This document shows, piece by piece, positions 1 through 6,587 of a stretch of DNA of 8,755 bases. Numbering within the stretch: the first letter of the stretch is position 1; every line of letters starts with the position of its first letter. This DNA is from AM-2324 sp964225135 (lineage in GTDB: Bacteria > Bacteroidota > Bacteroidia > Chitinophagales > Saprospiraceae): positions 1 to 8,755 of the forward strand of contig CAXQNQ010000056.1 of the NCBI GenBank assembly GCA_964225135.1, written 5' to 3'. The notes below the pieces were generated by a model that ran no database searches, was not told the origin of the DNA, and was given only the letters and a program-made list of their open reading frames with translations. The position numbers and the translations under genes are program-made.

Positions 1-144
1 CTTTTAGGTTCTGAAGACAATGGATTACCACCAAATGTGATCGAAAAGTGTCATGATATAATTCAATTACCAGGGGAGCATTCTCTTAATGTAGCAGTAG
101 CTGGTTCTTTGGTGATGTTTGATCGAATTAATAAAGATTGGTAA
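1..144 (+). CDS. SpoU/TrmH-family RNA 2'-O-methyltransferase, C-terminal fragment
   Basis: This is the last 47 codons of a gene that starts before the window; the reading frame is open from base 1 to the TAA at 142-144. The fragment carries the two C-terminal signatures of SpoU/TrmH (SPOUT) enzymes. LGSEDNGLP matches motif 2. IQLPGEHSLNVAVA matches motif 3, with the Ser-Leu-Asn that helps form the knotted S-adenosylmethionine site. Such enzymes methylate a ribose 2'-OH in tRNA or rRNA in the cytoplasm. The fragment lacks the substrate-binding N-terminus, so I cannot say whether the target is tRNA (TrmH-like) or rRNA (RlmB-like). The next gene, a pseudouridine synthase, begins 18 bases downstream on the same strand, which suggests co-transcription of two RNA-modification genes. 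Family assignment is firm; substrate is unknown. Confidence 0.88.
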   Translation, partial: LLGSEDNGLPPNVIEKCHDIIQLPGEHSLNVAVAGSLVMFDRINKDW

Positions 145-162
145 TATAGATTATCAGTAGCT

Positions 163-1839
163 ATGCAGATAGAAGGAAAAGTCATTCAATTTAACCAGGC
201 TATTGATGTAAATGATCTACCAGATCAGTTTACCTACCCCTTTTATTATCAGCCACATCCTTGGAGTATACAAGCGGCCGAACAAATTCAGGATTTTTTG
301 TTAAGTCAACAGGATTTTGAGCATAATTTTGGACTAGATGATTCTGATGCTGCAATTGGTAAAATGTTTGGTGTACTAGTTGTTGAAGTTCGACCTAATC
401 AATTTGGCTTTCTAGCAGCTGTATCAGGTAAGTTAGCCAATAGTAATCACCACAGCGTTTTTGTTCCTCCGGTATTTGATATGTTGGAAGAGGGGAGTTA
501 TTTCAGGAAAGAAGAACAGGAAATCAATGCGCTTACGCTTAGAATTGAAGCATTGGAGAATCAGCTTGAGCTGCATGAGGCTAAAACCTTTTTGGCTCAA
601 GAAGAAGATTTGAGGACAATCCGCTTGGAAGAACAACGGGCAAAAGGTCGACTAGCTAAACAAGAACGAAAGCAATGGAGGGCAGCTGCTTTAAAACATC
701 TTCAAGGGCAAGCATTGGAGGACCGCCTAGGAAAAATAAAGCATGAGAGTCTGTGTTTTAAATTCTATCTCAAAGACTTAATTCATTATTGGGATTTGCG
801 GATTCAACAAGCAGCTGAACCAGTGAATCGATTAATGCAAACCATTAACCTCTTAAAAGAGGAGCGAAAACAACGCTCAGCAGTTTTGCAAAAGCGATTG
901 TTTTCGGAGTATGATTTCTTGAATATCCGTGGGGAGCGTCAAAGTTTAGAGGATATTTTTTCCGCATTAGGGCTTGAAAAACCGCCAGCAGGTGCAGGGG
1001 AGTGCGCAGCTCCTAAGCTATTGCATTATGCCTTCAAACATGGACTTAAACCTATTTGTATGGCAGAGTTTTGGTGGGGTGTATCTCCAAAGTCGGAGGT
1101 CCGAAAGCATAAACATTTTTACCCAGCGTGTAGAGGGAAATGTTATCCTATATTAGGGCATATGTTAACTGGGATGGATGTAGCTGATAATCCTTTAGAA
1201 GGGCAAACGGGGTCTGAGAAACAAATACAAATCCTTCACGAGGATGAGGACCTATTAGTTATTGTAAAACCACATGAATTTTTATCTGTACCTGGGAAGG
1301 TTGAACTAGATTCTGTCTACACTAGGATTCAGGAGATGTTCCCAAGTATTACAGGTCCAATCATTGTACATCGATTAGATATGGCCACATCTGGAATTAT
1401 GTTGTTAGCTAAACATAAGGAAGCACATAGAGCCCTGCAAGCTCAGTTTATTGAGCGAACAGTTAAAAAACGTTATGAAGCTTTGTTAGAGGGTGAATTA
1501 AATGAGGATAAAGGGCGTATTGAATTACCCCTTCGAGTGGATCTCGATGATAGACCTAGGCAATTGGTTTGCTACGAACATGGAAAGCCTGCAATAACCA
1601 TTTGGGAGAAAAGAGCAGTCAATAATGGATATACCAAGGTCTATTTTTACCCTGTAACAGGTCGAACCCATCAATTAAGGGTACATGCGGCACACCATTT
1701 GGGACTAAATTCACCTATTGTTGGAGATGAATTATATGGTCAATCAGCAGATCGATTACACCTACATGCTGGCTTTATTAGCTTCAATCATCCAAGTACG
1801 GGTAAACTCATGAAATTCTCTGTTCCTGCAGAATTTTGA
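163..1839 (+). CDS. RluA-family pseudouridine synthase with long N-terminal extension
   Basis: The enzyme isomerises uridine to pseudouridine in RNA. The catalytic domain is roughly residues 355-555. It has the RluA signature VHRLDMATSG with catalytic Asp406, the KPHEFLSVPGK strand (369-379), GRTHQLRVH (500-508) and GDELYG (521-526). These resemble E. coli RluA (23S rRNA U746 and tRNA U32) more than RluC/RluD, and no S4 domain is present. Usual RluA proteins have about 220-330 residues; this one has about 350 extra at the N-terminus. That part holds a conserved-looking block (about 1-108, with GKMFGVLVVE and FVPPVFDML), a charged coiled coil (about 112-175, continuing in helical sequence to about 250), and a Cys/Trp-rich block (277-335) with GAGECAAPKLL, AEFWWG and a CxxxC at Cys323/Cys327. 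I recall similar long versions from Bacteroidota and some gammaproteobacteria, so it is probably a recognised subgroup. The ATG lies 18 bases after the methyltransferase stop and has no clear Shine-Dalgarno site. Target RNA and the extension's role are unknown. Confidence 0.93.
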   Translation: MQIEGKVIQFNQAIDVNDLPDQFTYPFYYQPHPWSIQAAEQIQDFLLSQQDFEHNFGLDDSDAAIGKMFGVLVVEVRPNQFGFLAAVSGKLANSNHHSVFVPPVFDMLEEGSYFRKEEQEINALTLRIEALENQLELHEAKTFLAQEEDLRTIRLEEQRAKGRLAKQERKQWRAAALKHLQGQALEDRLGKIKHESLCFKFYLKDLIHYWDLRIQQAAEPVNRLMQTINLLKEERKQRSAVLQKRLFSEYDFLNIRGERQSLEDIFSALGLEKPPAGAGECAAPKLLHYAFKHGLKPICMAEFWWGVSPKSEVRKHKHFYPACRGKCYPILGHMLTGMDVADNPLEGQTGSEKQIQILHEDEDLLVIVKPHEFLSVPGKVELDSVYTRIQEMFPSITGPIIVHRLDMATSGIMLLAKHKEAHRALQAQFIERTVKKRYEALLEGELNEDKGRIELPLRVDLDDRPRQLVCYEHGKPAITIWEKRAVNNGYTKVYFYPVTGRTHQLRVHAAHHLGLNSPIVGDELYGQSADRLHLHAGFISFNHPSTGKLMKFSVPAEF

Positions 1840-1911
1840 CAGTTTTTTGAGTCAGTAATTGGGGAAAAGGGCATAGAATTCTCTATTTTTCAATAAACTA
1901 ATTGACTTCCT

Positions 1912-4392
1912 ATGTTATTGAAAAAATCCTCACTTCCTATATTAAGTTTTTGTTTACTATTTTTTGCTTGTCAAACAGATAGCTACGAGGAGGAGCAAAA
2001 AGGTGTTGCAGATGATTGGTTCTATGCGCAACGTGCCTTTCCAAGCGGTCAAATCGATAAAAAAGCCTATTATCATGCGGTAAACGAGCGATTAAAGCAA
2101 GCTCAAGTTCGATCCGGCTTAGATTGGGAATTTGAGGGGCCTACTAATGTGGGAGGTCGATTAACAGATGTAGAGATGCCAGTCGATAATCAAAACACCA
2201 TTTATGTGGGTGCTGCATCGGGAGGTATTTTTAAATCGGAAAATCTTGGCTTGAGTTGGCAAACTATATTTGATGATGCTGCTAGTTTGTCCATTGGTGA
2301 CATTGCTATTTCCAAGAATAATACAGATTTAATTATAGTTGGTACCGGGGAATCCAATGCTGGTGGATCTTCATTGGCCTACGATGGATATGGTGTATAT
2401 CGATCGGATGATGCAGGTTCAAACTGGATCCATTTAGGCTTGGAGGATGTAGGAAGTATTGGACGAGTGGCCATTAGCCCATCGAATGACGATGTGATTT
2501 TCGTAGCTGCTATGGGCGATTTATTTGGGAATAATGTAGATCGTGGTGTGTATAGATCTGTTAATGGCGGAATGGACTGGGAACAGGTGTTGTTTGTATC
2601 AGATTCTACTGGTTTTGTGGATTTAGCTATAAATCCAAATGATCCAGATATCATATATGCAGCAGCTTGGGAGCGTATTCGTCGAGTAGATTTTCGTCAA
2701 TATGGTGGAGCAACTACAGGTTTATACCGTTCCGAAGATGGCGGAGATACTTGGGAAGAATTAACTACAGGACTTCCGAGTGCAGCCAATGAAAAAGGTC
2801 GAATTGGTATTGGCATGGCAGCATCGAATCCAGATGTTATTTATTTGCACTATGCTGCTTCAGATGGATTTTTACGAGGCGTATTCAAGACTAGTAACGG
2901 AGGGGATTCATGGACTGAGGTCTCTAATACTGGAATTGTAGTGCAGCCATTCATGTGGTGGTTTGGTCGAATTGAAGTGGATCCAACAGACGAAAATCGG
3001 GTTTTCTTTGTTGGATTCAATAATCATGAATCAACCGATGGTGGGTCTTCTTGGTCTTCTATTTTTTCTGGTGTTCATGTGGATCAACATGCCATTTTTA
3101 TTCACCCAGAAAATCCGGAATTGGTTTTGAACGGTAATGATGGAGGTTTATATGTAAGTACGACAGGAGGTGATCAGTATGAGTTTAGGGATAATTTGCC
3201 TATTACTCAGATGTACACATTGGATTTTGATCCAAATCAGCCCCAGAAATTATATTCAGGAACACAGGATAATGGAACAAATAGAACGAATACTGGTGGT
3301 TTGGGTGATTGGGAAAAAATATTTGGTGGTGATGGCTTTCATAGTTTGGTGGATCCAAATGATAGTCAAACTATCTTTGTAGAGTTCCAAAATGGAAACT
3401 TGTATCGATCCAATGATGGAGGTCAGAATTTTGTGTCTGCTTTAGGTGGTATTACCGCTGAGGATAGACGAAATTGGAAGATGCCCTATGTTTTTGATCC
3501 ATCGAATTCAAATACTATGTATCTAGGTGCTAACCGGGTGTTTAAATCTACAAACCAAGGAGATCTTTGGGTGCCGATTAGTCCTGATTTGACCAATGGT
3601 CCTGGAACAGGGAATTTGAAATATGGCACTATTACTAGTTTATCTGTTTCACCGCTTAATGTGGATATTATTTATGCTGGTACGGATGATGGTAATGTTT
3701 GGGTAACCACAGATGGTGGCGCTAATTGGGAAAATATATCAAATGATTTACCGGAAAGATGGGTTACTAGAGTGTTGGCATCTGCTGAGGATGTAAATCG
3801 AGTTTATGTTTCTTTTTCAGGGTATCGATTTGGAGCAGATGAAGGACATATTTATCAATCAGAAAATCAAGGTACGGATTGGACAGATTGGTCTAGTAAT
3901 TTAGCAGATATTCCAGTAAATGATTTATCAGAAGGGAATGATCTAACTGATTTGTTGGCGGCAACAGATGTAGGCGTTTATCTATTTGATGGGAATAGTC
4001 AGACTTGGAGTGGTTTAGGTACTGGAATGCCTCAAGTGGTTGTTACAGAATTAGCTTATGTGGCTGACTCAGAGTTGTTATATGCTGGCACATATGGAAG
4101 GTCAGCTTATTCTATTGACTTGCAGCAGCTAAATACTTCTTATGAATCAACTTCTGATGATTGGTTGTTCTATCCTACATTTGTTGAAGATGTTTTACAT
4201 CTAGATGCACCTGTGCAGTTAAGTAAGGATTATGTCGCACGATTATGGTCTTTGGAAGGTCGATTATTGTACCAAGGGACTTGTGCCAATTTATTGCAGA
4301 CGGATTTTACCAGCTACCCTAAGGGCGGGCTGATTATTGAGTTGTTGCACCAAGGTAAACAAGTACATACAACTCGCTTGATTAAGTTATAA
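1912..4392 (+). CDS. Exported BNR/Asp-box beta-propeller (VPS10/sortilin-like) lipoprotein with T9SS-like C-terminal domain
   Basis: The N-terminus is a lipoprotein signal: Lys4-Lys5, a hydrophobic run, then lipobox LFFAC with Cys20 as the expected lipidated residue. From about residue 75 to 735 the protein is built of BNR/Asp-box blades. I count about eleven boxes of the form S/T-x-[DN]-x-G-x-x-[WFY], near residues 109, 165, 216, 274, 328, 374, 416, 500, 546, 599 and 650. This suits two tandem propellers of the sortilin/VPS10 or GH74-like type. A VDQHAIFIHP motif (390-399) followed by NDGG is typical of bacterial members. I see no sialidase arginine triad pattern, so enzymatic activity is not supported; binding or scaffolding at the cell surface is likelier. 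Residues about 750-826 look like a type IX secretion sorting domain: FYPTFVEDVLHL, LEGRLLYQG, YPKGGLIIEL, ending TTRLIKL. The usual Asn-Pro after Tyr-Pro is altered. No Shine-Dalgarno site precedes the ATG. Confidence 0.88.
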   Translation: MLLKKSSLPILSFCLLFFACQTDSYEEEQKGVADDWFYAQRAFPSGQIDKKAYYHAVNERLKQAQVRSGLDWEFEGPTNVGGRLTDVEMPVDNQNTIYVGAASGGIFKSENLGLSWQTIFDDAASLSIGDIAISKNNTDLIIVGTGESNAGGSSLAYDGYGVYRSDDAGSNWIHLGLEDVGSIGRVAISPSNDDVIFVAAMGDLFGNNVDRGVYRSVNGGMDWEQVLFVSDSTGFVDLAINPNDPDIIYAAAWERIRRVDFRQYGGATTGLYRSEDGGDTWEELTTGLPSAANEKGRIGIGMAASNPDVIYLHYAASDGFLRGVFKTSNGGDSWTEVSNTGIVVQPFMWWFGRIEVDPTDENRVFFVGFNNHESTDGGSSWSSIFSGVHVDQHAIFIHPENPELVLNGNDGGLYVSTTGGDQYEFRDNLPITQMYTLDFDPNQPQKLYSGTQDNGTNRTNTGGLGDWEKIFGGDGFHSLVDPNDSQTIFVEFQNGNLYRSNDGGQNFVSALGGITAEDRRNWKMPYVFDPSNSNTMYLGANRVFKSTNQGDLWVPISPDLTNGPGTGNLKYGTITSLSVSPLNVDIIYAGTDDGNVWVTTDGGANWENISNDLPERWVTRVLASAEDVNRVYVSFSGYRFGADEGHIYQSENQGTDWTDWSSNLADIPVNDLSEGNDLTDLLAATDVGVYLFDGNSQTWSGLGTGMPQVVVTELAYVADSELLYAGTYGRSAYSIDLQQLNTSYESTSDDWLFYPTFVEDVLHLDAPVQLSKDYVARLWSLEGRLLYQGTCANLLQTDFTSYPKGGLIIELLHQGKQVHTTRLIKL

Positions 4393-4422
4393 AGGTTACA
4401 TATTATAATAATTTGGATTGAT

Positions 4423-4480
4423 TTAAGGAGGCTTTTATACTAAAGCGCATGCGCGTATCGTATATAAAAGAAAACCTTAA
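4423..4480 (+). repeat. Compound inverted repeat in the leader of the vWA gene
   Basis: Two nested perfect inverted repeats occupy most of the 91-base gap between the BNR and vWA genes. The outer arms are TTAAGG (4423-4428) and CCTTAA (4475-4480). The inner arms are CTTTTATA (4432-4439) and TATAAAAG (4463-4470), separated from the outer pair by a 3 x 4-base internal loop. The 23-base apical loop contains the palindrome GCGCATGCGC (4445-4454). The right arm ends three bases before the vWA ATG. No T-tract follows, so it is not a standard terminator. It could be an mRNA leader structure controlling translation or an operator region. Confidence 0.5.
4425..4431 (+). promoter_or_regulatory. Strong Shine-Dalgarno-like AAGGAGG displaced from any start codon
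   Basis: AAGGAGG is a near-perfect anti-16S match, unusual in a window where most genes have no such site. It is too far from an ATG to work normally: 17 bases before the mini-ORF ATG at 4449 and 52 bases before the vWA ATG at 4484. It sits in the left arm and internal loop of the inverted repeat described separately. If the inner stem (4432-4439 with 4463-4470) folds, the site comes within about 13 unpaired or weakly paired bases of the vWA start. Function is inferred; chance occurrence in AT/AG-rich DNA is possible. Confidence 0.35.
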
Positions 4481-4487
4481 GCGATGA
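4449..4487 (+). CDS. Possible 12-codon leader ORF overlapping the vWA start (ATGA)
   Basis: An ATG inside the GC palindrome opens a 12-residue frame (MRVSYIKENLKR) ending at TGA 4485-4487. The stop overlaps the downstream vWA start codon in an ATGA arrangement, the geometry used for translational coupling. The frame contains no run of one amino acid of the kind seen in attenuation leaders. AAGGAGG lies 17 bases upstream, longer than normal spacing. A frame this short can arise by chance; only its exact overlap with the next gene makes it worth recording. Confidence 0.25.
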   Translation: MRVSYIKENLKR

Positions 4488-5605
4488 GACAATTCTTTTT
4501 GATAAGCTTATTATTCTTAGGAATAAACTTAAAAGCAAATACTTCAAATTTCCATGTAGAAAATAATATTCCTAAAATCCAGATTGCATTATTGCTAGAT
4601 GTCAGTAATTCTATGGATGGACTTATTGATCAAGCTAAGGCGCAATTGTGGAAGATTGTCAATGAGTTAGCTGATATGCAACAAAATGGGCAGTATGCAC
4701 AATTGGAAATAGCTTTATACACCTTTGGAGATGATCGATTACGTGAGCAAGACGGATATATTCAACGCTGGACTGCATTTACCAATGAACTAGATTTAAT
4801 TAGTAAACACTTATTTGCATTAACCACATCTGGTGGAGAAGAATACTGTGGATGGACTATTCAAGAGGCTGTGGAGTCTTTGGATTGGAGTGGTAAGTAC
4901 ACAGATTTGCAGATGATAGTCATTGCAGGCAATGAGTCTTTTGCACAGGGAGCAATCAATTATATTCGAGCATGTGAAAAGGCCGTGCAAAAACATGTTA
5001 TCATAAACACTATTTATTGTGGGCATTGTCCTGATGGTACTAGACTTTTCTGGGAGGACGCTGCTGATCGGGCTCAGGGTAAGTATATGTGTATTGATCA
5101 AAATGAGGAAGTCATTCATATACCTACTCCTTATGATTCTTTAATTCAAGTAAAAAATAGAGCATTAAATGCTACCTATTTAGGGTATGGTCAATCTGGT
5201 CGATCTAAGAAAGCTATGCAGATGGCTATGGATGAAGAAGCGGAAGCTTATGACAATGCTTACATGGCTGAGCGAACAGTTTCTAAAGCATCAAGGGCAT
5301 ATGCTAATGCCTCTTGGGATTTGCTAGATGCATACAAGGATGATCCAGAGAAAATATTACAATTAAAGCAGGATGAATTACCTGAGGAGTTGAAAGGATT
5401 GAATCGAAAGGAGCAAAAAGCTTTTATCGAAAAACTTCAAGCTGATAGAAATTATATTCAAACTGCAATTAGTGAGTTAGCCTTAAAACGAAAAAAATTT
5501 ATAGAAGAATACAAACAAAAAGCTCATCCATCAAGTAGGGGATTAGAGGCGGCAATGCTTGGTATTATTAGACAACAAGCTGAGGAAAAAGGCTTTATCA
5601 AATAA
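4484..5605 (+). CDS. Exported von Willebrand factor A domain protein of an uncharacterised conserved family
   Basis: A signal peptide covers about residues 1-18 (MRQFF, hydrophobic core, LKA before NTSN), so the protein should act in the periplasm or beyond. The vWA domain spans about 30-215. Its metal-ion-dependent adhesion site (MIDAS) includes DVSNS (Asp39, Ser41, Ser43) and the Thr115 region in LTTSGGEEYCGW. The usual late Asp of vWA domains is replaced in VIAGNESF (146-153), a variant I recognise in a widespread uncharacterised family (IAGNEPF-like) of Planctomycetes and Proteobacteria. Four cysteines in the mature part (Cys122, Cys179, Cys182 as CGHC, Cys203; also Cys164) could form disulfides. 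Residues about 220-373 are mostly charged helices, including KASRAYANASWDLLDAY and DELPEELKGL, also characteristic of the family. The gene lies 91 bases after the BNR gene and just before a strong terminator. Ligand binding or protein assembly is plausible; no function is established. Confidence 0.9.
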   Translation: MRQFFLISLLFLGINLKANTSNFHVENNIPKIQIALLLDVSNSMDGLIDQAKAQLWKIVNELADMQQNGQYAQLEIALYTFGDDRLREQDGYIQRWTAFTNELDLISKHLFALTTSGGEEYCGWTIQEAVESLDWSGKYTDLQMIVIAGNESFAQGAINYIRACEKAVQKHVIINTIYCGHCPDGTRLFWEDAADRAQGKYMCIDQNEEVIHIPTPYDSLIQVKNRALNATYLGYGQSGRSKKAMQMAMDEEAEAYDNAYMAERTVSKASRAYANASWDLLDAYKDDPEKILQLKQDELPEELKGLNRKEQKAFIEKLQADRNYIQTAISELALKRKKFIEEYKQKAHPSSRGLEAAMLGIIRQQAEEKGFIK

Positions 5606-5641
5606 AAAAAGAGTAGATGTAATCACGTCTACTCTTTTTTT
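5604..5641 (+). terminator. Strong intrinsic terminator after the vWA gene
   Basis: A 17-base stem pairs 5604-5620 with 5625-5641 around the four-base loop AATC. One pair is G-U; all others are Watson-Crick. The core GAGTAGATGT/ACGTCTACTC is flanked by seven A's on the left and seven T's on the right, so RNA from the + strand has a long stem with a U-tract. The A-tract begins inside the TAA stop codon of the vWA gene. The symmetry would let it work in both directions, although the gene to the right also reads rightward. It separates the exported-protein block from the AraC gene, which therefore needs its own promoter in 5642-5709. Confidence 0.92.
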
Positions 5642-5709
5642 ATTTATACTTTTTGTTGAATTTATCATTAATTCTTTTATAAATTACTAAGTGTTATCTA
5701 AACCATTGT

Positions 5710-6549
5710 ATGAAAATTGAAGGCCCCTTAAAAGAGTTTATAGAATTTACCACTGATCCATTAATTCTTAATCGCCAGATTATAGAACTTAAAGGTAATT
5801 ATTCCTTTTACTTATTGTGGAACAAAACAGCGGATAGTAAAATTCGGGTAAACAATGTGAATTATACCCTAGCAAAGGATGTTATCGTTGCCTTCACTTC
5901 ATTTCAAGAAGTTGTGGTTGAGGATTTAAAAGAATTTTCAGTCCTAACTTATAATAAGCCCTTTTTATGTGTTGATCAAAATGACGCCGAAATAGGTTGT
6001 AAAGGCCTATTATATTTTGGTAGTTTTGATTTACCAATCATTGAAATTGATGACAAACTTAAAGTTCAGTTAAATCAAGAATTCGAGGAATTAAAGGTGG
6101 AGTTTAGACTTTCTGATAAATTACAGCTAGAGGCATTACGGATTTGCCTCAAGAAAATTCTCATAGCCTGTACTAGACAATATAAAAAACAACTCAATAT
6201 CCACGAGGTAGATCGAGGTAAAATAGACTTAGTACGAGAATTTTCTTTTCTAGTCGAGATGCATTTTAAGCAACACCATGCTGTATCAGATTATGCTAAT
6301 CTGATGAATAAATCACCTAAAACAATTACTAATGTTTTTAGTAAGGTCGCTCGTTTATCCCCTTTGGGCTACATTCAAAAAAGGATTATGCAAGAGGCCA
6401 GGTTTTTACTGATCAATTCAGAGCTAGAAATTTCTCAGGTTGGTTATAAGTTAGGCTTTAATGATATCCAATCATTTAGTAGATTTTTCAAAAGACATGA
6501 GCAAATAAGTCCTAGCTCATTTAGAAATAAGCTTCAATTAAGTGCATAA
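5710..6549 (+). CDS. AraC/XylS-family transcriptional regulator
   Basis: The 279 residues match the usual size of an AraC-type regulator. Residues about 15-110 look like a beta-rich, cupin-like sensor domain, as in the YSFYLLWNKT strand and the VNYTLAKDVIVAF segment, though no specific effector can be read from it. The C-terminal 90 residues carry two helix-turn-helix units: about 193-213 (DYANLMNKSPKTITNVFSKV) and about 241-262 (ISQVGYKLGFNDIQSFSRFF). The family ending ISPSSFRNKL (266-275) follows. LGFNDIQSFSRFFKRH is the canonical second-helix signature. The stop is a tandem TAATAA. A GNAT acetyltransferase starts 38 bases downstream on the same strand, so the two are probably co-transcribed and the regulator may control that operon. 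The gene starts 68 bases after the terminator, with no clear Shine-Dalgarno site. Confidence 0.92.
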   Translation: MKIEGPLKEFIEFTTDPLILNRQIIELKGNYSFYLLWNKTADSKIRVNNVNYTLAKDVIVAFTSFQEVVVEDLKEFSVLTYNKPFLCVDQNDAEIGCKGLLYFGSFDLPIIEIDDKLKVQLNQEFEELKVEFRLSDKLQLEALRICLKKILIACTRQYKKQLNIHEVDRGKIDLVREFSFLVEMHFKQHHAVSDYANLMNKSPKTITNVFSKVARLSPLGYIQKRIMQEARFLLINSELEISQVGYKLGFNDIQSFSRFFKRHEQISPSSFRNKLQLSA

Positions 6550-6577
6550 TAAAGTCAAATAATTATTTTGAGGGGAT

Positions 6578-6582
6578 AAGGA
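6578..6582 (+). promoter_or_regulatory. Ribosome binding site for the GNAT gene
   Basis: AAGGA ends five bases before the ATG at 6588, within the purine-rich stretch GAGGGGATAAGGA. Spacing and sequence are good, which supports this start codon. Most other genes in the window lack such a site. Confidence 0.5.
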
Positions 6583-6587
6583 ATTTT

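Noticed and set aside
433..636. 67-residue minus-strand ORF inside the pseudouridine synthase gene
   Set aside because: It lies wholly antisense to a well-supported gene, has no recognisable domain and no start signal; it is a shadow frame.
1859..1891. Possible Bacteroidota promoter TTG-N22-TATTTTTC upstream of the BNR gene
   Set aside because: The -7 element differs from TAnnTTTG at the last base and the spacing is longer than the usual 19-20, so it is too weak in AT-rich DNA to list.
2379..2654. 91-residue minus-strand ORF inside the BNR gene
   Set aside because: It is antisense to Asp-box repeats; its composition is explained by the coding strand.
2136..4120. Recurring short DNA words in the BNR gene (for example GATCCAAATGAT)
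   Set aside because: They reflect the repeated protein motif (Asp-Pro-Asn-Asp and Asp boxes), not a DNA repeat or mobile element.
1912..4392. Calling the BNR protein a sialidase or glycosyl hydrolase
   Set aside because: Asp boxes are structural, and I could not identify a catalytic residue set, so only the fold is supported.
4820..5119. 99-residue minus-strand ORF inside the vWA gene
   Set aside because: It is antisense to conserved vWA sequence including the MIDAS region, with no family features.
5653..5685. Possible promoter TTG...TATAAATT before the AraC gene
   Set aside because: A promoter is expected here because of the upstream terminator, but the -7 match is poor and several alternatives fit equally well.
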